Source: Opitutia bacterium
GTDB taxonomy: Bacteria; Verrucomicrobiota; Verrucomicrobiia; Opitutales; Seribacteraceae
DNA: 42,842 nucleotides
Assembly (NCBI GenBank): GCA_002694035.1
Contig: NZKY01000037.1
Location: forward strand, 20,031-62,872
Direction: 5' to 3'
Position 1 is the first letter of the stretch. Each line of letters starts with the position of its first letter. Position numbers and translations under genes: made by a program. The notes beneath the pieces were generated by a model. That model was not told the origin of the DNA. It worked only from the letters and a program-made list of their open reading frames with translations, and ran no database searches. Of this stretch, positions 35,568-42,842 are shown piece after piece.

Positions 35568-36937
35568 ATTTATTTTTAGATTCTCCACTTAATGCGTTAA
35601 AAGAGTATGTCGCGTGTGCTAGTGTATCTGCTGATTCAAATTTTCATGAGGGTTTGGTGGCCGCTCAAAATTTTGCTCAAGCAGGTCTTAGGCAATTGGG
35701 GTTTGAAGTTGATTTGATCGAAACTCCCGGTAATCCAATTATTTTGGGAACTCGTGGAGATCCTTCCTGGCCTAGATTAGTTATCTACGGGCACTATGAT
35801 GTTCAGCCACCTGATCCATTAGATTTATGGACTTCAGAACCTTTTCATGCTGTTGAAAGAAACGGTAGACTTTACGGGCGAGGGGCAGCTGATAATAAAG
35901 GGCCTCAAATTGTCCATATGTCAGCTTTAGCTAGGGTTTTTAAGGCAAACCCGAATTACCCTGTTCACATAACATACTTAATCGAAGGTGAAGAAGAAAT
36001 TGGCAGCCCAAGTTTTAGAGGTTTCCTAGAAAAAAATAAGGAAAGATTAAAGGGTGATATGCTTCTTGTTTCTGATACAGGTAGTCCAGGGCCTGATCAA
36101 TTAGTCGTAACCACAGGGTTGCGTGGATTGTGTGCATTGGAAGTCAATGTTTTTGGGCCAAAGCAAGATTTGCATTCCGGGGTACACGGAGGTGCATTGT
36201 ACAATCCGCTGCAGGCATTAATGCGTATTTGCTCATCCTTGCATGACAAGGATGGAAAAGTAACCGTGCCCGGTTTTTATGATAATGTGCGTCCGCCAGA
36301 AAAATGGGAAAGGGATGAGCTATCCAAATTACCAATAACAGAAGAAAGTTATGCAGAGTTTTTGGGTGTTCAAAAGTTTTTCCCTCCACCTGGATATAGT
36401 GCACTTGAAGGTGTCCGTTTTTGTCCAACATTAGAACTAAATGGAGTGGGCGGTGGGTATCAAGGACAAGGTTCTAAAACAGTTATTCCAGCAGAAGCAT
36501 TTGCAAAAATAACCTGCAGATTAGTTCCTGATCAAAAAGCAGATGATATTGCTAAAAAAGTTGAAAATGCTCTTATTGAAGCATCACCTCCAGAAATAAA
36601 AATTGAAGTTAAGTCCAAAGGGGGAGGGGATCCTTACGTCTTAATTCCTCCAGGTAAGCCTGGTTCTTCAGGTGAAGAGAGTGATTTTATGATAAAAGCA
36701 TTTTCTCAGGCAGAAACTTGCATAAGGAATAACTTTGGTACCAAGCCAATTTTTCTGCGTGAGGGTGGGAGTATTCCCATAATTCAAGATTTAAAAGAAG
36801 TTGCTGGATTAGATTCTTTGATGATCGGACTGTTTACGAATGAAGATAACCTACATGCACCAGACGAGAGTTTTCATCTGGGGATCATGAATAAAGCAAT
36901 AGATTCTTTTGAAGAGTTTTTTCGAGGTTTAGTCTGA
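35564..36937 (+). CDS. M20-family dipeptidase / metallopeptidase
   Basis: A 457-residue cytosolic co-catalytic zinc peptidase. The metal-site motifs are intact: YGHYDVQPPDP (H77, catalytic D79), GRGAADNKGP (bridging D110), EGEEEIGSPS (catalytic Glu about 143-144), VSDTGSPG (D171) and, near the end, NEDNLHAPDESF (His). A dimerisation domain sits between. The length and YGHYDVQPP motif fit the M20 dipeptidase group (CNDP-like) rather than ArgE or PepT. Start overlaps the M48 gene stop (ATGA), so protease and dipeptidase are made together, which suggests peptide turnover. Its end overlaps the phnE end by 9 bases on the opposite strand. Confidence 0.94.
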   Translation: MNLFLDSPLNALKEYVACASVSADSNFHEGLVAAQNFAQAGLRQLGFEVDLIETPGNPIILGTRGDPSWPRLVIYGHYDVQPPDPLDLWTSEPFHAVERNGRLYGRGAADNKGPQIVHMSALARVFKANPNYPVHITYLIEGEEEIGSPSFRGFLEKNKERLKGDMLLVSDTGSPGPDQLVVTTGLRGLCALEVNVFGPKQDLHSGVHGGALYNPLQALMRICSSLHDKDGKVTVPGFYDNVRPPEKWERDELSKLPITEESYAEFLGVQKFFPPPGYSALEGVRFCPTLELNGVGGGYQGQGSKTVIPAEAFAKITCRLVPDQKADDIAKKVENALIEASPPEIKIEVKSKGGGDPYVLIPPGKPGSSGEESDFMIKAFSQAETCIRNNFGTKPIFLREGGSIPIIQDLKEVAGLDSLMIGLFTNEDNLHAPDESFHLGIMNKAIDSFEEFFRGLV

Positions 36938-37771
36938 AATCGATTTTGGGCTAATTTTATCGGTTATCCACTTTCTAATTGCCTGTCCAAGAAGATCTAA
37001 GGAAATTACAATGCACAAAATACATATCAGAATGGCAGAAACTTTCTGAAATCCACTTGCCATTTCCATTGCCTTATTAAGTTCCATTCCGATTCCACCC
37101 GCTCCCACTAAACCTACTATACTTGCCGAGCGTATATTGTACTCAAGCATCCATAATGATTGACTCCAAACTTGAGCTTTTACATTTGGCCATAGTCCAT
37201 AAACAAATGCTTTGAATCTACTGGCACCAATTAATTTAAGTCCAAGTGCGACTTTAATATCCATTGATTCAAAACTTTCACTAAAAAATTTCCCCAAATA
37301 TCCAAGGCTGTAAAAAGTAAGAGCAAAAACGCCTGCTATTGGAGTTGGGCCAAAAAAAATAACGAATATGAAAGCCCAAATTAGGCTTGGTAAAGTGCGG
37401 GTTAAATTTAGGAGCATTCTTGTGCCCTGCACAAGCCAGCCGGGGGATATATTTCTAGCTGCCGCGAGCGAAATAAATAATGATAAAATAATAGCAAAAA
37501 AAGTTGAAACAATGGCTATCTGAAAGGTTTCTGCTAGGGAGTTTAGTATGATAGTGAATTCCGAGAAGTCGGGCGGGAAAAATTTTTTCAGAAAATAATT
37601 TAAACCTGACATCACATCTGCAGGACGATTTCCTTTAATTATCTTTTTAACGGAAATAAGAGTAAGAAAAAGAAATATAATCAATAAGACATTTAAAAAG
37701 TTTAGTTTTTCATGCCATTTTCGTGTTGGCATTATTAATTCAGCTTTCGATTTGTCTTCTCGACTTTTCAT
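36929..37771 (-). CDS. phnE: Phosphonate/phosphite-type ABC transporter permease
   Basis: A 280-residue inner-membrane permease with about six transmembrane segments, the first at about 25-41. The EAA-type coupling loop is visible as GLKLIGASRFKAFVYGLWPNVK, and NLTRTLPSLIWAFIFVIFFGPTP is typical of PhnE. The last helix ends near residue 265. Its start overlaps phnC by 4 bases. It is the last gene of phnD-phnC-phnE on the minus strand. The 3' end runs 9 bases into the convergent M20 peptidase gene, leaving no room for a terminator between them. Confidence 0.93.
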   Translation of the reverse strand: MKSREDKSKAELIMPTRKWHEKLNFLNVLLIIFLFLTLISVKKIIKGNRPADVMSGLNYFLKKFFPPDFSEFTIILNSLAETFQIAIVSTFFAIILSLFISLAAARNISPGWLVQGTRMLLNLTRTLPSLIWAFIFVIFFGPTPIAGVFALTFYSLGYLGKFFSESFESMDIKVALGLKLIGASRFKAFVYGLWPNVKAQVWSQSLWMLEYNIRSASIVGLVGAGGIGMELNKAMEMASGFQKVSAILICILCIVISLDLLGQAIRKWITDKISPKSISD

Positions 37772-38469
37772 CTGTTTTGATTGATTTCCCTAAGGTTCCA
37801 TTTTTCGGGATTTTCGGGATTTAAGCTTAAGGCGTAATCTGCAAATTTAGATATAAGTTGTGGGTCATGAAGTGCACAAAAAATTATTTTTTTCTTTTTT
37901 TCGACTAATCCTCGAAACAAACCCATAACTCGCCCAGTGTAATAAGTGTCAAGATTTGAAACTGGCTCGTCAGCAAGAATCAATTTTGGATTCTGGTTAA
38001 GAGTCCTTGCAATGGCAGTTCTTTGTTTTTCGCCTCCAGAAGTTTGAGATGTCCATTTGTGTGCAAGTTTTTCGATTCCAAGTTCTTTTAATATTCGAAA
38101 GGCAGCTTCCTCATCTTTTTTCGGAAAGCCAAAGATGGCTTCTTTGATTCCATAATTAGCAATTTTACCGTAAATTACGTTTTCAAGAACTGTAACATGT
38201 TCAGTTAGCCTCAAACTTTGAAAAATAATTCCAAGGTTTGGTCTTATGGTTTCCGGAGTATGCACTGAGTTTGAATCAATCTTATATTCAATTTTCCCTT
38301 CAGTGGATTCTTCTAAACCAGACAAACAAGATAAAAAACTTGATTTACCGACTCCTGAAGGACCTACTATAGCAACAAGGGATCCTGAAGGTATTGATAA
38401 GTCAAGATTTCGAAAAAGCCACTTCTGGTTACGAACTAAACCAAGATTTTGAATCTTTACCGAGATCAT
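37768..38469 (-). CDS. phnC: Phosphonate/phosphite-type ABC transporter ATPase
   Basis: A 233-residue ABC ATPase with Walker A GPSGVGKSS (about residues 36-44), a Q-loop in IIFQSLRL, signature TSGGEKQR, and Walker B with the catalytic Glu in LILADEPVSNLD. The H-loop His is in FCALHDPQL. The sequence is close to PhnC in its order of motifs and length. It powers the uptake system whose receptor is encoded just upstream, 46 bases away. Confidence 0.93.
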   Translation of the reverse strand: MISVKIQNLGLVRNQKWLFRNLDLSIPSGSLVAIVGPSGVGKSSFLSCLSGLEESTEGKIEYKIDSNSVHTPETIRPNLGIIFQSLRLTEHVTVLENVIYGKIANYGIKEAIFGFPKKDEEAAFRILKELGIEKLAHKWTSQTSGGEKQRTAIARTLNQNPKLILADEPVSNLDTYYTGRVMGLFRGLVEKKKKIIFCALHDPQLISKFADYALSLNPENPEKWNLREINQNR

Positions 38470-38515
38470 CCGCTTTTTTAAAGTGGTAAGATAGGTTATT
38501 CAGAGTCAAATGGAA

Positions 38516-39448
38516 TTAATTTTGTAAAGTATTTACAGCACGCTTTGCTTCTCTGGGTGCCTTCAGGTGCTCAATTGGATCAACAATTGCTAAAGTTCCA
38601 CCAAATAAACTTTGACTAAGTTCTTTTTGATTATTGGATAGTTCCAAAAGGGCATTCTGTAATGCATTTCTAGCCTTTGTTGGTAGCGATGATCTTACAC
38701 AAAATGTATGAGAGGCAACTGGGCCTTGCCTTTGAATAACTTTAAGCCTTTTTCTTTGCTCCGGAGTTAGATGTTTATCTTTTTCGAAAACATAATAACT
38801 CACTGCAGCTGCCTCAGCTTTACCTCCTAGTACCTGTTCTACTGCCGAAACATATCCATTTCCGTAAAAAATATTATTTTCTCCAAAAAAAGATGATAGA
38901 TTTTCACCTTCGGAAAGAAGCCCCCTTTTAATCAAGTCCCAGCTTGGAATTAAGAATCCTGAGGTGCTAGTTCTTGAGGCGAAAGCGACTCTTTTGCCTT
39001 TAAGATCTTTTACAGAAGAATAAGGTTTTTCTTTTAATGATAACCAAACGCTAAAGTAGAAAGGACCTACATATTCTTTGCCATCAGGAGTCAAAGATTC
39101 ATGATTCCCGGCAACAAGTATTTCAGCAACATTGTTATCGGCGAAAGAAATGGCATCGCTAGAACTAACATATCCAAGATCAATTGTTTTGTTCGCAAGA
39201 CCAGCCTCAATTATAGACTTGCTTGAGGGAGTAGTAATATTGACCGGCAAGCCTAACTTTTGCGTCAATATATTACCCAATATTTTTTCATCTTCCCGCT
39301 GGGCGTGTAAATTTTTATTTGGCTTTAAAGCAATATTGATACTGGAAACAGTAAAATTTGCATCGTCTAATAAAGACTTATCAGGCTCTTGTGAGCATGA
39401 AATGATTAATAAGATCCCAGAAAGAAGAAAATAAAAAAAAGGGTTCAT
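38516..39448 (-). CDS. phnD: Phosphonate/phosphite-type ABC transporter substrate-binding lipoprotein
   Basis: A 310-residue PhnD-family receptor. A lipoprotein signal (FLLSGILLIISCSQ, Cys18) anchors it. Family motifs are LGYVSSSDAISFA (binding-site loop), YSSVKDLKGKRVAFASRTSTSGFLIPSW (the Ser/Thr-rich ligand loop), and a late SHTFCVRSSLP. It is the first gene of the phnDCE set. PhnD-like receptors bind phosphonates, phosphite, hypophosphite or other oxyanions, and the specificity cannot be read here. No C-P lyase, phosphonatase or phosphite dehydrogenase gene is in the window. Confidence 0.9.
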   Translation of the reverse strand: MNPFFYFLLSGILLIISCSQEPDKSLLDDANFTVSSINIALKPNKNLHAQREDEKILGNILTQKLGLPVNITTPSSKSIIEAGLANKTIDLGYVSSSDAISFADNNVAEILVAGNHESLTPDGKEYVGPFYFSVWLSLKEKPYSSVKDLKGKRVAFASRTSTSGFLIPSWDLIKRGLLSEGENLSSFFGENNIFYGNGYVSAVEQVLGGKAEAAAVSYYVFEKDKHLTPEQRKRLKVIQRQGPVASHTFCVRSSLPTKARNALQNALLELSNNQKELSQSLFGGTLAIVDPIEHLKAPREAKRAVNTLQN

Positions 39449-39456
39449 GTTAGTTT

Positions 39457-39473
39457 TTGAGATTGGGTCTCAA
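39457..39473. repeat. 6-bp inverted repeat just upstream of phnD
   Basis: TTGAGA, five bases (TTGGG), TCTCAA: perfect arms ending 9 bases before the phnD ATG (minus strand). It overlaps the predicted transcription start and the last bases of the -10. It could be an operator or an mRNA hairpin in the short leader. No Shine-Dalgarno is visible in the eight bases between it and the ATG. Confidence 0.4.
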
Positions 39474-39500
39474 TAAACCAACTAGTACTTGTTAAGTCAA
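39472..39500 (-). promoter_or_regulatory. Sigma70-type promoter of phnDCE
   Basis: On the minus strand, TTGACT (39500-39495), exactly 17 bases, then TTTATT (39477-39472). The start of transcription would be at about 39465, inside the inverted repeat at 39457-39473, giving a leader of about 17 bases. No recognisable Pho box is present. Confidence 0.5.
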
Positions 39501-39557
39501 TCAAACAGAGTAGGCTAAACAGAAGTAAGAAATGGAGATAATCTCTATGTAATTATT

Positions 39558-40154
39558 TTAAGAACCTTTAGATACAACAAAAGTCGCACGCCTGTCGAGT
39601 CGGGCTTGTTCAGAAGTTGCGTTTGGTATGGCTAATTCATCGCCAATGGAAATTACTTCAATACGAGTTGCATCAGATCCAAGTTCAACCAAGTAGTCTT
39701 TTACTGTTGTTGCACGACGATCGCCTAAAGATTTATTGTAATCTGGAGTACCTTTCCAATCACAATATCCTTCAATTAAAAGTCTAGCTTCCTTATTTTG
39801 GTTAAGAAACTCAGCAATTTCTGCTATCTTGGTTCTTTCTGATGCGGTAATATTATATTGATCGAATCCGAAATAGACTGGGTCAAAAGGTCGGATTACA
39901 TTTAAAGGATCGTCGAATGCTGATAAGGCGGGATCCCGTGGAGCTAATGGATCGCCTTGATTGAAGTCGCCGCGCAAAGGGTCACCTAAACCAGCAAAAT
40001 CATCAGAACCTTGATTGAAAGCTTGGTTTTGTGTGGAGAAATCGCCATCACCTTCCATTCCACGATTGAGAGTGGTTTCCGGTTGTCCCTTTTTCGAACA
40101 TGAGAAAAAGAGTAACGGGAAAACAAAAAATGCTATCAATTCCCTAGTACTCAT
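39558..40154 (-). CDS. pal: Pal/OmpA-domain peptidoglycan-associated lipoprotein (copy 1)
   Basis: A 198-residue lipoprotein (FVFPLLFFSCSKKG, Cys19). After a Gly/Asp/Pro-rich spacer of about 70 residues comes an OmpA-C/Pal domain (about 90-195): PVYFGFDQYNI, then LLIEGYCDWKGTPDYNKSLGDRRA with the peptidoglycan-binding Asp and Arg. It ends in ARLDRRATFVV. Pal links the outer membrane to peptidoglycan within the Tol-Pal system, but no tol genes are nearby. It starts 2 bases after the stop of the upstream paralogue and shares its transcript. Confidence 0.9.
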   Translation of the reverse strand: MSTRELIAFFVFPLLFFSCSKKGQPETTLNRGMEGDGDFSTQNQAFNQGSDDFAGLGDPLRGDFNQGDPLAPRDPALSAFDDPLNVIRPFDPVYFGFDQYNITASERTKIAEIAEFLNQNKEARLLIEGYCDWKGTPDYNKSLGDRRATTVKDYLVELGSDATRIEVISIGDELAIPNATSEQARLDRRATFVVSKGS

Positions 40155-40156
40155 GT

Positions 40157-40759
40157 TTAAGAGTCTTTAAGAACTAAGAACTGAGCTTTTCTCTCTAATC
40201 CGGCAGTTGTCGGATCAGCGTTTGGGGTAGCAAGCTCGTCCCCCATTGAGATGATTTCGATTCTTGAGGCATCTACGCCAAGATCAACAAGATACTCTTT
40301 CACACTGCTTGCCCTACGATCTCCGAGGGATTTATTGTAATCAGGAGTGCCTTTCCAATCGCAATAACCTTCAACTAGTACACGAGCTTTTGGATTAGCA
40401 TTTAGAAATTCAGAGATATCTTGAAGTTTAGTCCTTTCTTCTGATCCAATGTTGTATTGATCAAAGCCAAAGAAGATAGGTTCGAAAGGTCTGTCGCCGT
40501 TTTCAAGATTATCAGCATCACTCCAAAATGGATCTTGCGCGTATAAACCTTCGTCAGGATCAAGACCAGAAATAGTAGCACCGATTGGTGAAAGATCATC
40601 TTGTGAGTTTTCAAGACCATCGAATGAACCAATAAAAGTACCTCTGTCAGTACCTTTGATAAGTGATGTGTCTTCTGGGTTAGGACCCGAACTTTTAGTA
40701 CAACTCATTTGAAAAATTGTAATAATAAACAACACGAACATCCACATTGAATTTTTCAT
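40157..40759 (-). CDS. pal: Pal/OmpA-domain peptidoglycan-associated lipoprotein (copy 2)
   Basis: I start at MKNSMWMFVLFIITIFQMSCTKS (40759), which has a lipobox Cys20 and an upstream GGGAG; an earlier in-frame ATG at 40828 would bury the lipoprotein signal. The 200-residue product has the same plan as copy 1: PIFFGFDQYNI, LVEGYCDWKGTPDYNKSLGDRRA, ending LERKAQFLV. The OmpA domains of the two are clearly duplicates (roughly two thirds identical by eye), whereas the N-terminal spacers differ. It is the first gene of the pair. Confidence 0.9.
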   Translation of the reverse strand: MKNSMWMFVLFIITIFQMSCTKSSGPNPEDTSLIKGTDRGTFIGSFDGLENSQDDLSPIGATISGLDPDEGLYAQDPFWSDADNLENGDRPFEPIFFGFDQYNIGSEERTKLQDISEFLNANPKARVLVEGYCDWKGTPDYNKSLGDRRASSVKEYLVDLGVDASRIEIISMGDELATPNADPTTAGLERKAQFLVLKDS

Positions 40760-40784
40760 AACATAATCTCCCGCTTTATTAATG

Positions 40785-40805
40785 ATTAGCCATCCCATAG
40801 CTAAT
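40785..40805. repeat. Short inverted repeat in the leader of the Pal pair
   Basis: ATTAGC, nine bases, GCTAAT. It lies 26-46 bases before the copy-2 start, between divergent genes. The stem is only six pairs, so it may be chance. Confidence 0.2.
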
Positions 40806-40858
40806 GTATATTTATTATTTTCTTGCATGTGACCAAAGGTTCGTCAACGAGAAAGCGC

Positions 40859-41695
40859 ATGAAAAAACCGATTTGTTTACTTGTAGACAATGGGACACTT
40901 CGTCCAGAACCGATCCTTATGCTGAGGAGTATGGCTAAAAAGCTAGAATTAGAAACCTCTTTTGAGGTTATTTCTATGGGGTTACTTCATTCAAACAAAG
41001 TTAATCAAGAGCTTTTAAATGGAATTGCTGGACAAACAATCGATACTTTCCTTAGGAGTGATCGGGGCCAAAATATTACCGATTTATTGATCTTGCCTTT
41101 TTTTCTTGGTCCGAGTCGTGGAATAAATGATTGGTTAGTTGATAAATTAACTCAATGGACAAAAGAAAAAGAAGGAAGGGAGTTTAAAATATTAAATTGT
41201 TTGTACGAAGAGGGTGATGACCGATTGTCGAAAGCATTAGCCTGGGAGATAAAAGAAATACAGGAACAAAATTCATTACATTGCCCAAGTATAGCAATGG
41301 TAGATCACGGAACTCCTATAATTGCTGTAAATATGGTCAGGGAAATGGTTGGAAAAGATTTAAAAAAAATAATTAATAAATCTACTCAAAAATTTTCGAC
41401 CTGCTCAATGGAGAGGAGAGAAGGTCAGGAATATGATTTTAATGAGCCACTTTTGGAAGCAATATTAAGTCAATGGGCGAAAATAGGTATAAAGGATATT
41501 ATAATTTCTTTGTTTTTTCTTTTAGCTGGGAGGCATGCAGGAGAAAATGGTGATATTGAAAACATATGCAAGTTTGTGAAGCAAAGTCATCCAAATGTCA
41601 GAATTTTTATTACTAAACCGTTGGGTGGAAATAAAATAATTTATGAACTTTTGAAGGAGAGGCTTGAGTGTGCATTCAACAAATCGTCTAAATGA
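40859..41695 (+). CDS. CbiX/SirB-like chelatase family protein with degenerate N-terminal half
   Basis: I start at MKKPICLLVDNGT (40859); upstream codons from 40823 add unrelated residues. The 278-residue protein has two CbiX-like halves. In the C-terminal half the chelatase motifs are present: MVDHGTP (H150) and LFFLLAGRHAGENGDI (H226). In the N-terminal half the equivalents are VDNGTLRPEP and LPFFLGPSRG, without either His. Class II chelatases insert Co2+ or Fe2+ into sirohydrochlorin for cobalamin or siroheme. The presence of only one plausible metal site suggests a single active centre. No other tetrapyrrole genes are nearby, so the metal and substrate are not known. Confidence 0.8.
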   Translation: MKKPICLLVDNGTLRPEPILMLRSMAKKLELETSFEVISMGLLHSNKVNQELLNGIAGQTIDTFLRSDRGQNITDLLILPFFLGPSRGINDWLVDKLTQWTKEKEGREFKILNCLYEEGDDRLSKALAWEIKEIQEQNSLHCPSIAMVDHGTPIIAVNMVREMVGKDLKKIINKSTQKFSTCSMERREGQEYDFNEPLLEAILSQWAKIGIKDIIISLFFLLAGRHAGENGDIENICKFVKQSHPNVRIFITKPLGGNKIIYELLKERLECAFNKSSK

Positions 41696-41730
41696 TTAAC
41701 TTCCTTAATTTGCATTATAGATTTAAATGA

Positions 41731-42549
41731 TCACAGGGGAATAAAACAAATTCCGATTACTAAAAGGAAGGCACCTAAAAGTCTTCGCTGAAAAACATTT
41801 TTATCTACTCTACCTTCATGAAGCCCAATTTTTTTTCCTAACCAGGCGGCAATTAAAATAGCCCAAATCCCTCTGCAGGCATAAAAAATATTTGCTTCTG
41901 TCGGCACTGCGAAAAATCCAATAGCGATTGACATCAGTACGGCTTGAACCCCCATTGGCAGGCATGAACATAGCATCCATTTATCAGCAAAAAAATTAAA
42001 CTTTAATATGCTCTTTTCTGCAAATGGAATGAGAGCAAAGGATAAAATACCTACAGTCGAAAACATAATGAATATGACCTGTGATGGAGAAGAATTTTGA
42101 GCAAGATGAGGAACAAGTGCATCGGTTAATCCAAATCCTGCCGCAGTCAATAATCCTAAGGCAATTGCAAGATATGAAACTAATTTATTTCTTTGTGGCC
42201 AACTCAATAAAGCCACTGCAATGGCCGAAAGAAGAGCGGCAACCCAAGTAAATGTTGAAGGTAGTCCGGTAAGTTGAAAAAAAGAAACAAAAAACGCCAC
42301 AAAAACTGATTTTGTTCCCATAATAGGAGTGATCAAGGATGCATCGCCCTTGCTAAGTGCAAAAAAACATATTGCTTGTGATAGAAAAAAAAGAGAGCCA
42401 AGACATATCCCACTTTTTAATTCTTCTAATTCAGGCATACAGCCTTGGATAATAGGGTAGGGAGTAAAAAAAAGGGCCATGATCCAATTAGAAAAAATTA
42501 ACGACCGGATTGTCCCAGTACCCATTTCAAGGCCACGCTTGCACAGCAA
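41731..42549 (-). CDS. EamA/DMT-superfamily transporter (start uncertain; likely longer)
   Basis: A 272-residue membrane protein from the first canonical start (TTG, 42549), with nine obvious hydrophobic segments and the DMT pattern of two EamA halves (ALSKGDASLITPIMGTKSVF; FYACRGIWAILIAAWLGKKI). The in-frame sequence before the TTG is open to 42642 and reads NSTPYFLALTAGIFYSISALL, plainly the missing first helix. No ATG, GTG or TTG codon exists in that stretch. An ATA at 42624-42622 overlaps the upstream stop as ATAA and would give 297 residues, a normal EamA length. Substrate unknown. Confidence 0.8.
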   Translation of the reverse strand: MLCKRGLEMGTGTIRSLIFSNWIMALFFTPYPIIQGCMPELEELKSGICLGSLFFLSQAICFFALSKGDASLITPIMGTKSVFVAFFVSFFQLTGLPSTFTWVAALLSAIAVALLSWPQRNKLVSYLAIALGLLTAAGFGLTDALVPHLAQNSSPSQVIFIMFSTVGILSFALIPFAEKSILKFNFFADKWMLCSCLPMGVQAVLMSIAIGFFAVPTEANIFYACRGIWAILIAAWLGKKIGLHEGRVDKNVFQRRLLGAFLLVIGICFIPL

Positions 42550-42620
42550 GGCACTAATGGAATAAAATATTCCCGCTGTTAAAGCTAAAAAATAAGGTGT
42601 TGAATTAACAGGCGAAAGAC

Positions 42621-42842
42621 TTATCGGGTGTTTGCAATGAATTCAGAATGAAGATCGAAACACTCTTTTTCATCTCTTTCAGCTTTTGCAATAACTAATC
42701 TGTAATTGATAGTTAAGGGCTGAGTTGGGGTAAGGGTATACCTGAAGTAAGAACCAAACCGGCCATAATTTCTTTCGCTGTAGAAGGAGGGCTTCGGGTT
42801 TTTAGGATGATCAATATAAACAGTTGTATAACGATCATTATT
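42621..42842 (-). CDS. C-terminal end of a DUF6807-like (PmoA-type) protein, truncated by window edge
   Basis: The frame is open from the window edge to TAA at 42621-42623, giving 73 residues. The segment YIDHPKNPKPSFYSERNYGRFGSYF, followed by PLTINYRLVIAKAER, resembles the C-terminus of the DUF6807 family (often annotated as PmoA-like), common in Verrucomicrobiota and Planctomycetota near Gfo/Idh genes. Too little is present for certainty. Its stop overlaps the open frame of the EamA transporter, suggesting coupled translation. Confidence 0.55.
   Translation of the reverse strand, partial: NNDRYTTVYIDHPKNPKPSFYSERNYGRFGSYFRYTLTPTQPLTINYRLVIAKAERDEKECFDLHSEFIANTR

Noticed and set aside
36929-39448. 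Calling the phn genes a phosphonate catabolic operon
   Set aside because: Only transport genes are present; without a degradative enzyme the substrate class is open.
39534-39547. GAGA/TCTC palindrome after the Pal copy-1 stop as a terminator
   Set aside because: Four pairs with a 3-base loop and no T-run in the transcribed direction; too weak to call.
1-42842. tRNA or rRNA genes, CRISPR arrays, insertion sequences, prophage
   Set aside because: No intergenic gap is large enough for more than short signals, and no transposase, integrase or spaced direct repeats were seen.

Overview
The window is a compact, low-GC (about 38% by eye) chromosomal segment with short intergenic gaps (none over 300 bases) and no phage, transposon, CRISPR or RNA gene that I can see. 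The gene content suggests a Verrucomicrobiota bacterium, probably a marine Opitutae-type lineage. The signs are SHD1-repeat and PQQ-like beta-propeller secreted proteins, a formylglycine sulfatase, a Gfo/Idh oxidoreductase next to an MFS carrier, a DUF6807-like protein, an NHL protein, and Pal lipoproteins with a GYCDWKGTPDYN motif. Lentisphaerota or Planctomycetota are less likely alternatives. The lineage is inferred from family content only.

Layout. 1-3.5 kb: the C-terminal part of an FAD-linked glycolate/lactate-type oxidase, overlapping a secreted four-repeat SHD1 protein and a secreted endonuclease/exonuclease/phosphatase-fold protein. 3.5-7.5 kb: a conserved cytoplasmic protein of unknown function divergent from sppA-sufT. 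7.5-11.7 kb (minus): a PQQ-like propeller, a Gfo/Idh oxidoreductase and an MFS carrier, with two clear terminators. 11.8-15.0 kb (minus): glnS and gltX. 15.1-16.2 kb: an NAD(P)-binding protein, then a small secreted Cys-rich tandem YHS-like protein with its own promoter and a striking dyad at the predicted transcription start. 16.2-24.3 kb: carB-purU, a sulfatase, a YfgM-like/FKBP fusion and an NHL-repeat protein. 24.3-26.9 kb (minus): a run of DUF4013, FmdB, DJ-1 and Zn-alcohol dehydrogenase. 26.9-30.5 kb: a prenyl diphosphate synthase, a methyltransferase-like protein and a GYF_2/TM/YwqK-repeat protein. 30.5-33.0 kb (minus): apaG, a beta-CASP nuclease and rph, all overlapping. 33.1-36.9 kb: purH, an M48 lipoprotein protease and an M20 dipeptidase. 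36.9-39.5 kb (minus): phnDCE. 39.5-40.8 kb (minus): twin Pal-like lipoproteins. 40.8 kb to the end: a CbiX-like protein, an EamA transporter with a problematic start, and the C-terminus of a DUF6807-like protein.

How it fits together. Most of the window is housekeeping: translation (gltX/glnS), pyrimidine and purine synthesis (carB, purU, purH), RNA 3'-end processing (rph, beta-CASP), isoprenoids, and Fe-S assembly (sufT). Interleaved are envelope functions: SppA, the YfgM-FKBP fusion, the M48 lipoprotein and the Pal pair. A third group concerns scavenging of polysaccharide, sulfate-ester and phosphorus compounds. No single large novel system stands out. The items most worth following are the YfgM-FKBP fusion, the dyad-controlled tandem YHS miniprotein, the conserved unknown protein at 3537-4988, the GYF_2/YwqK protein, and the missing canonical start codon of the EamA gene.
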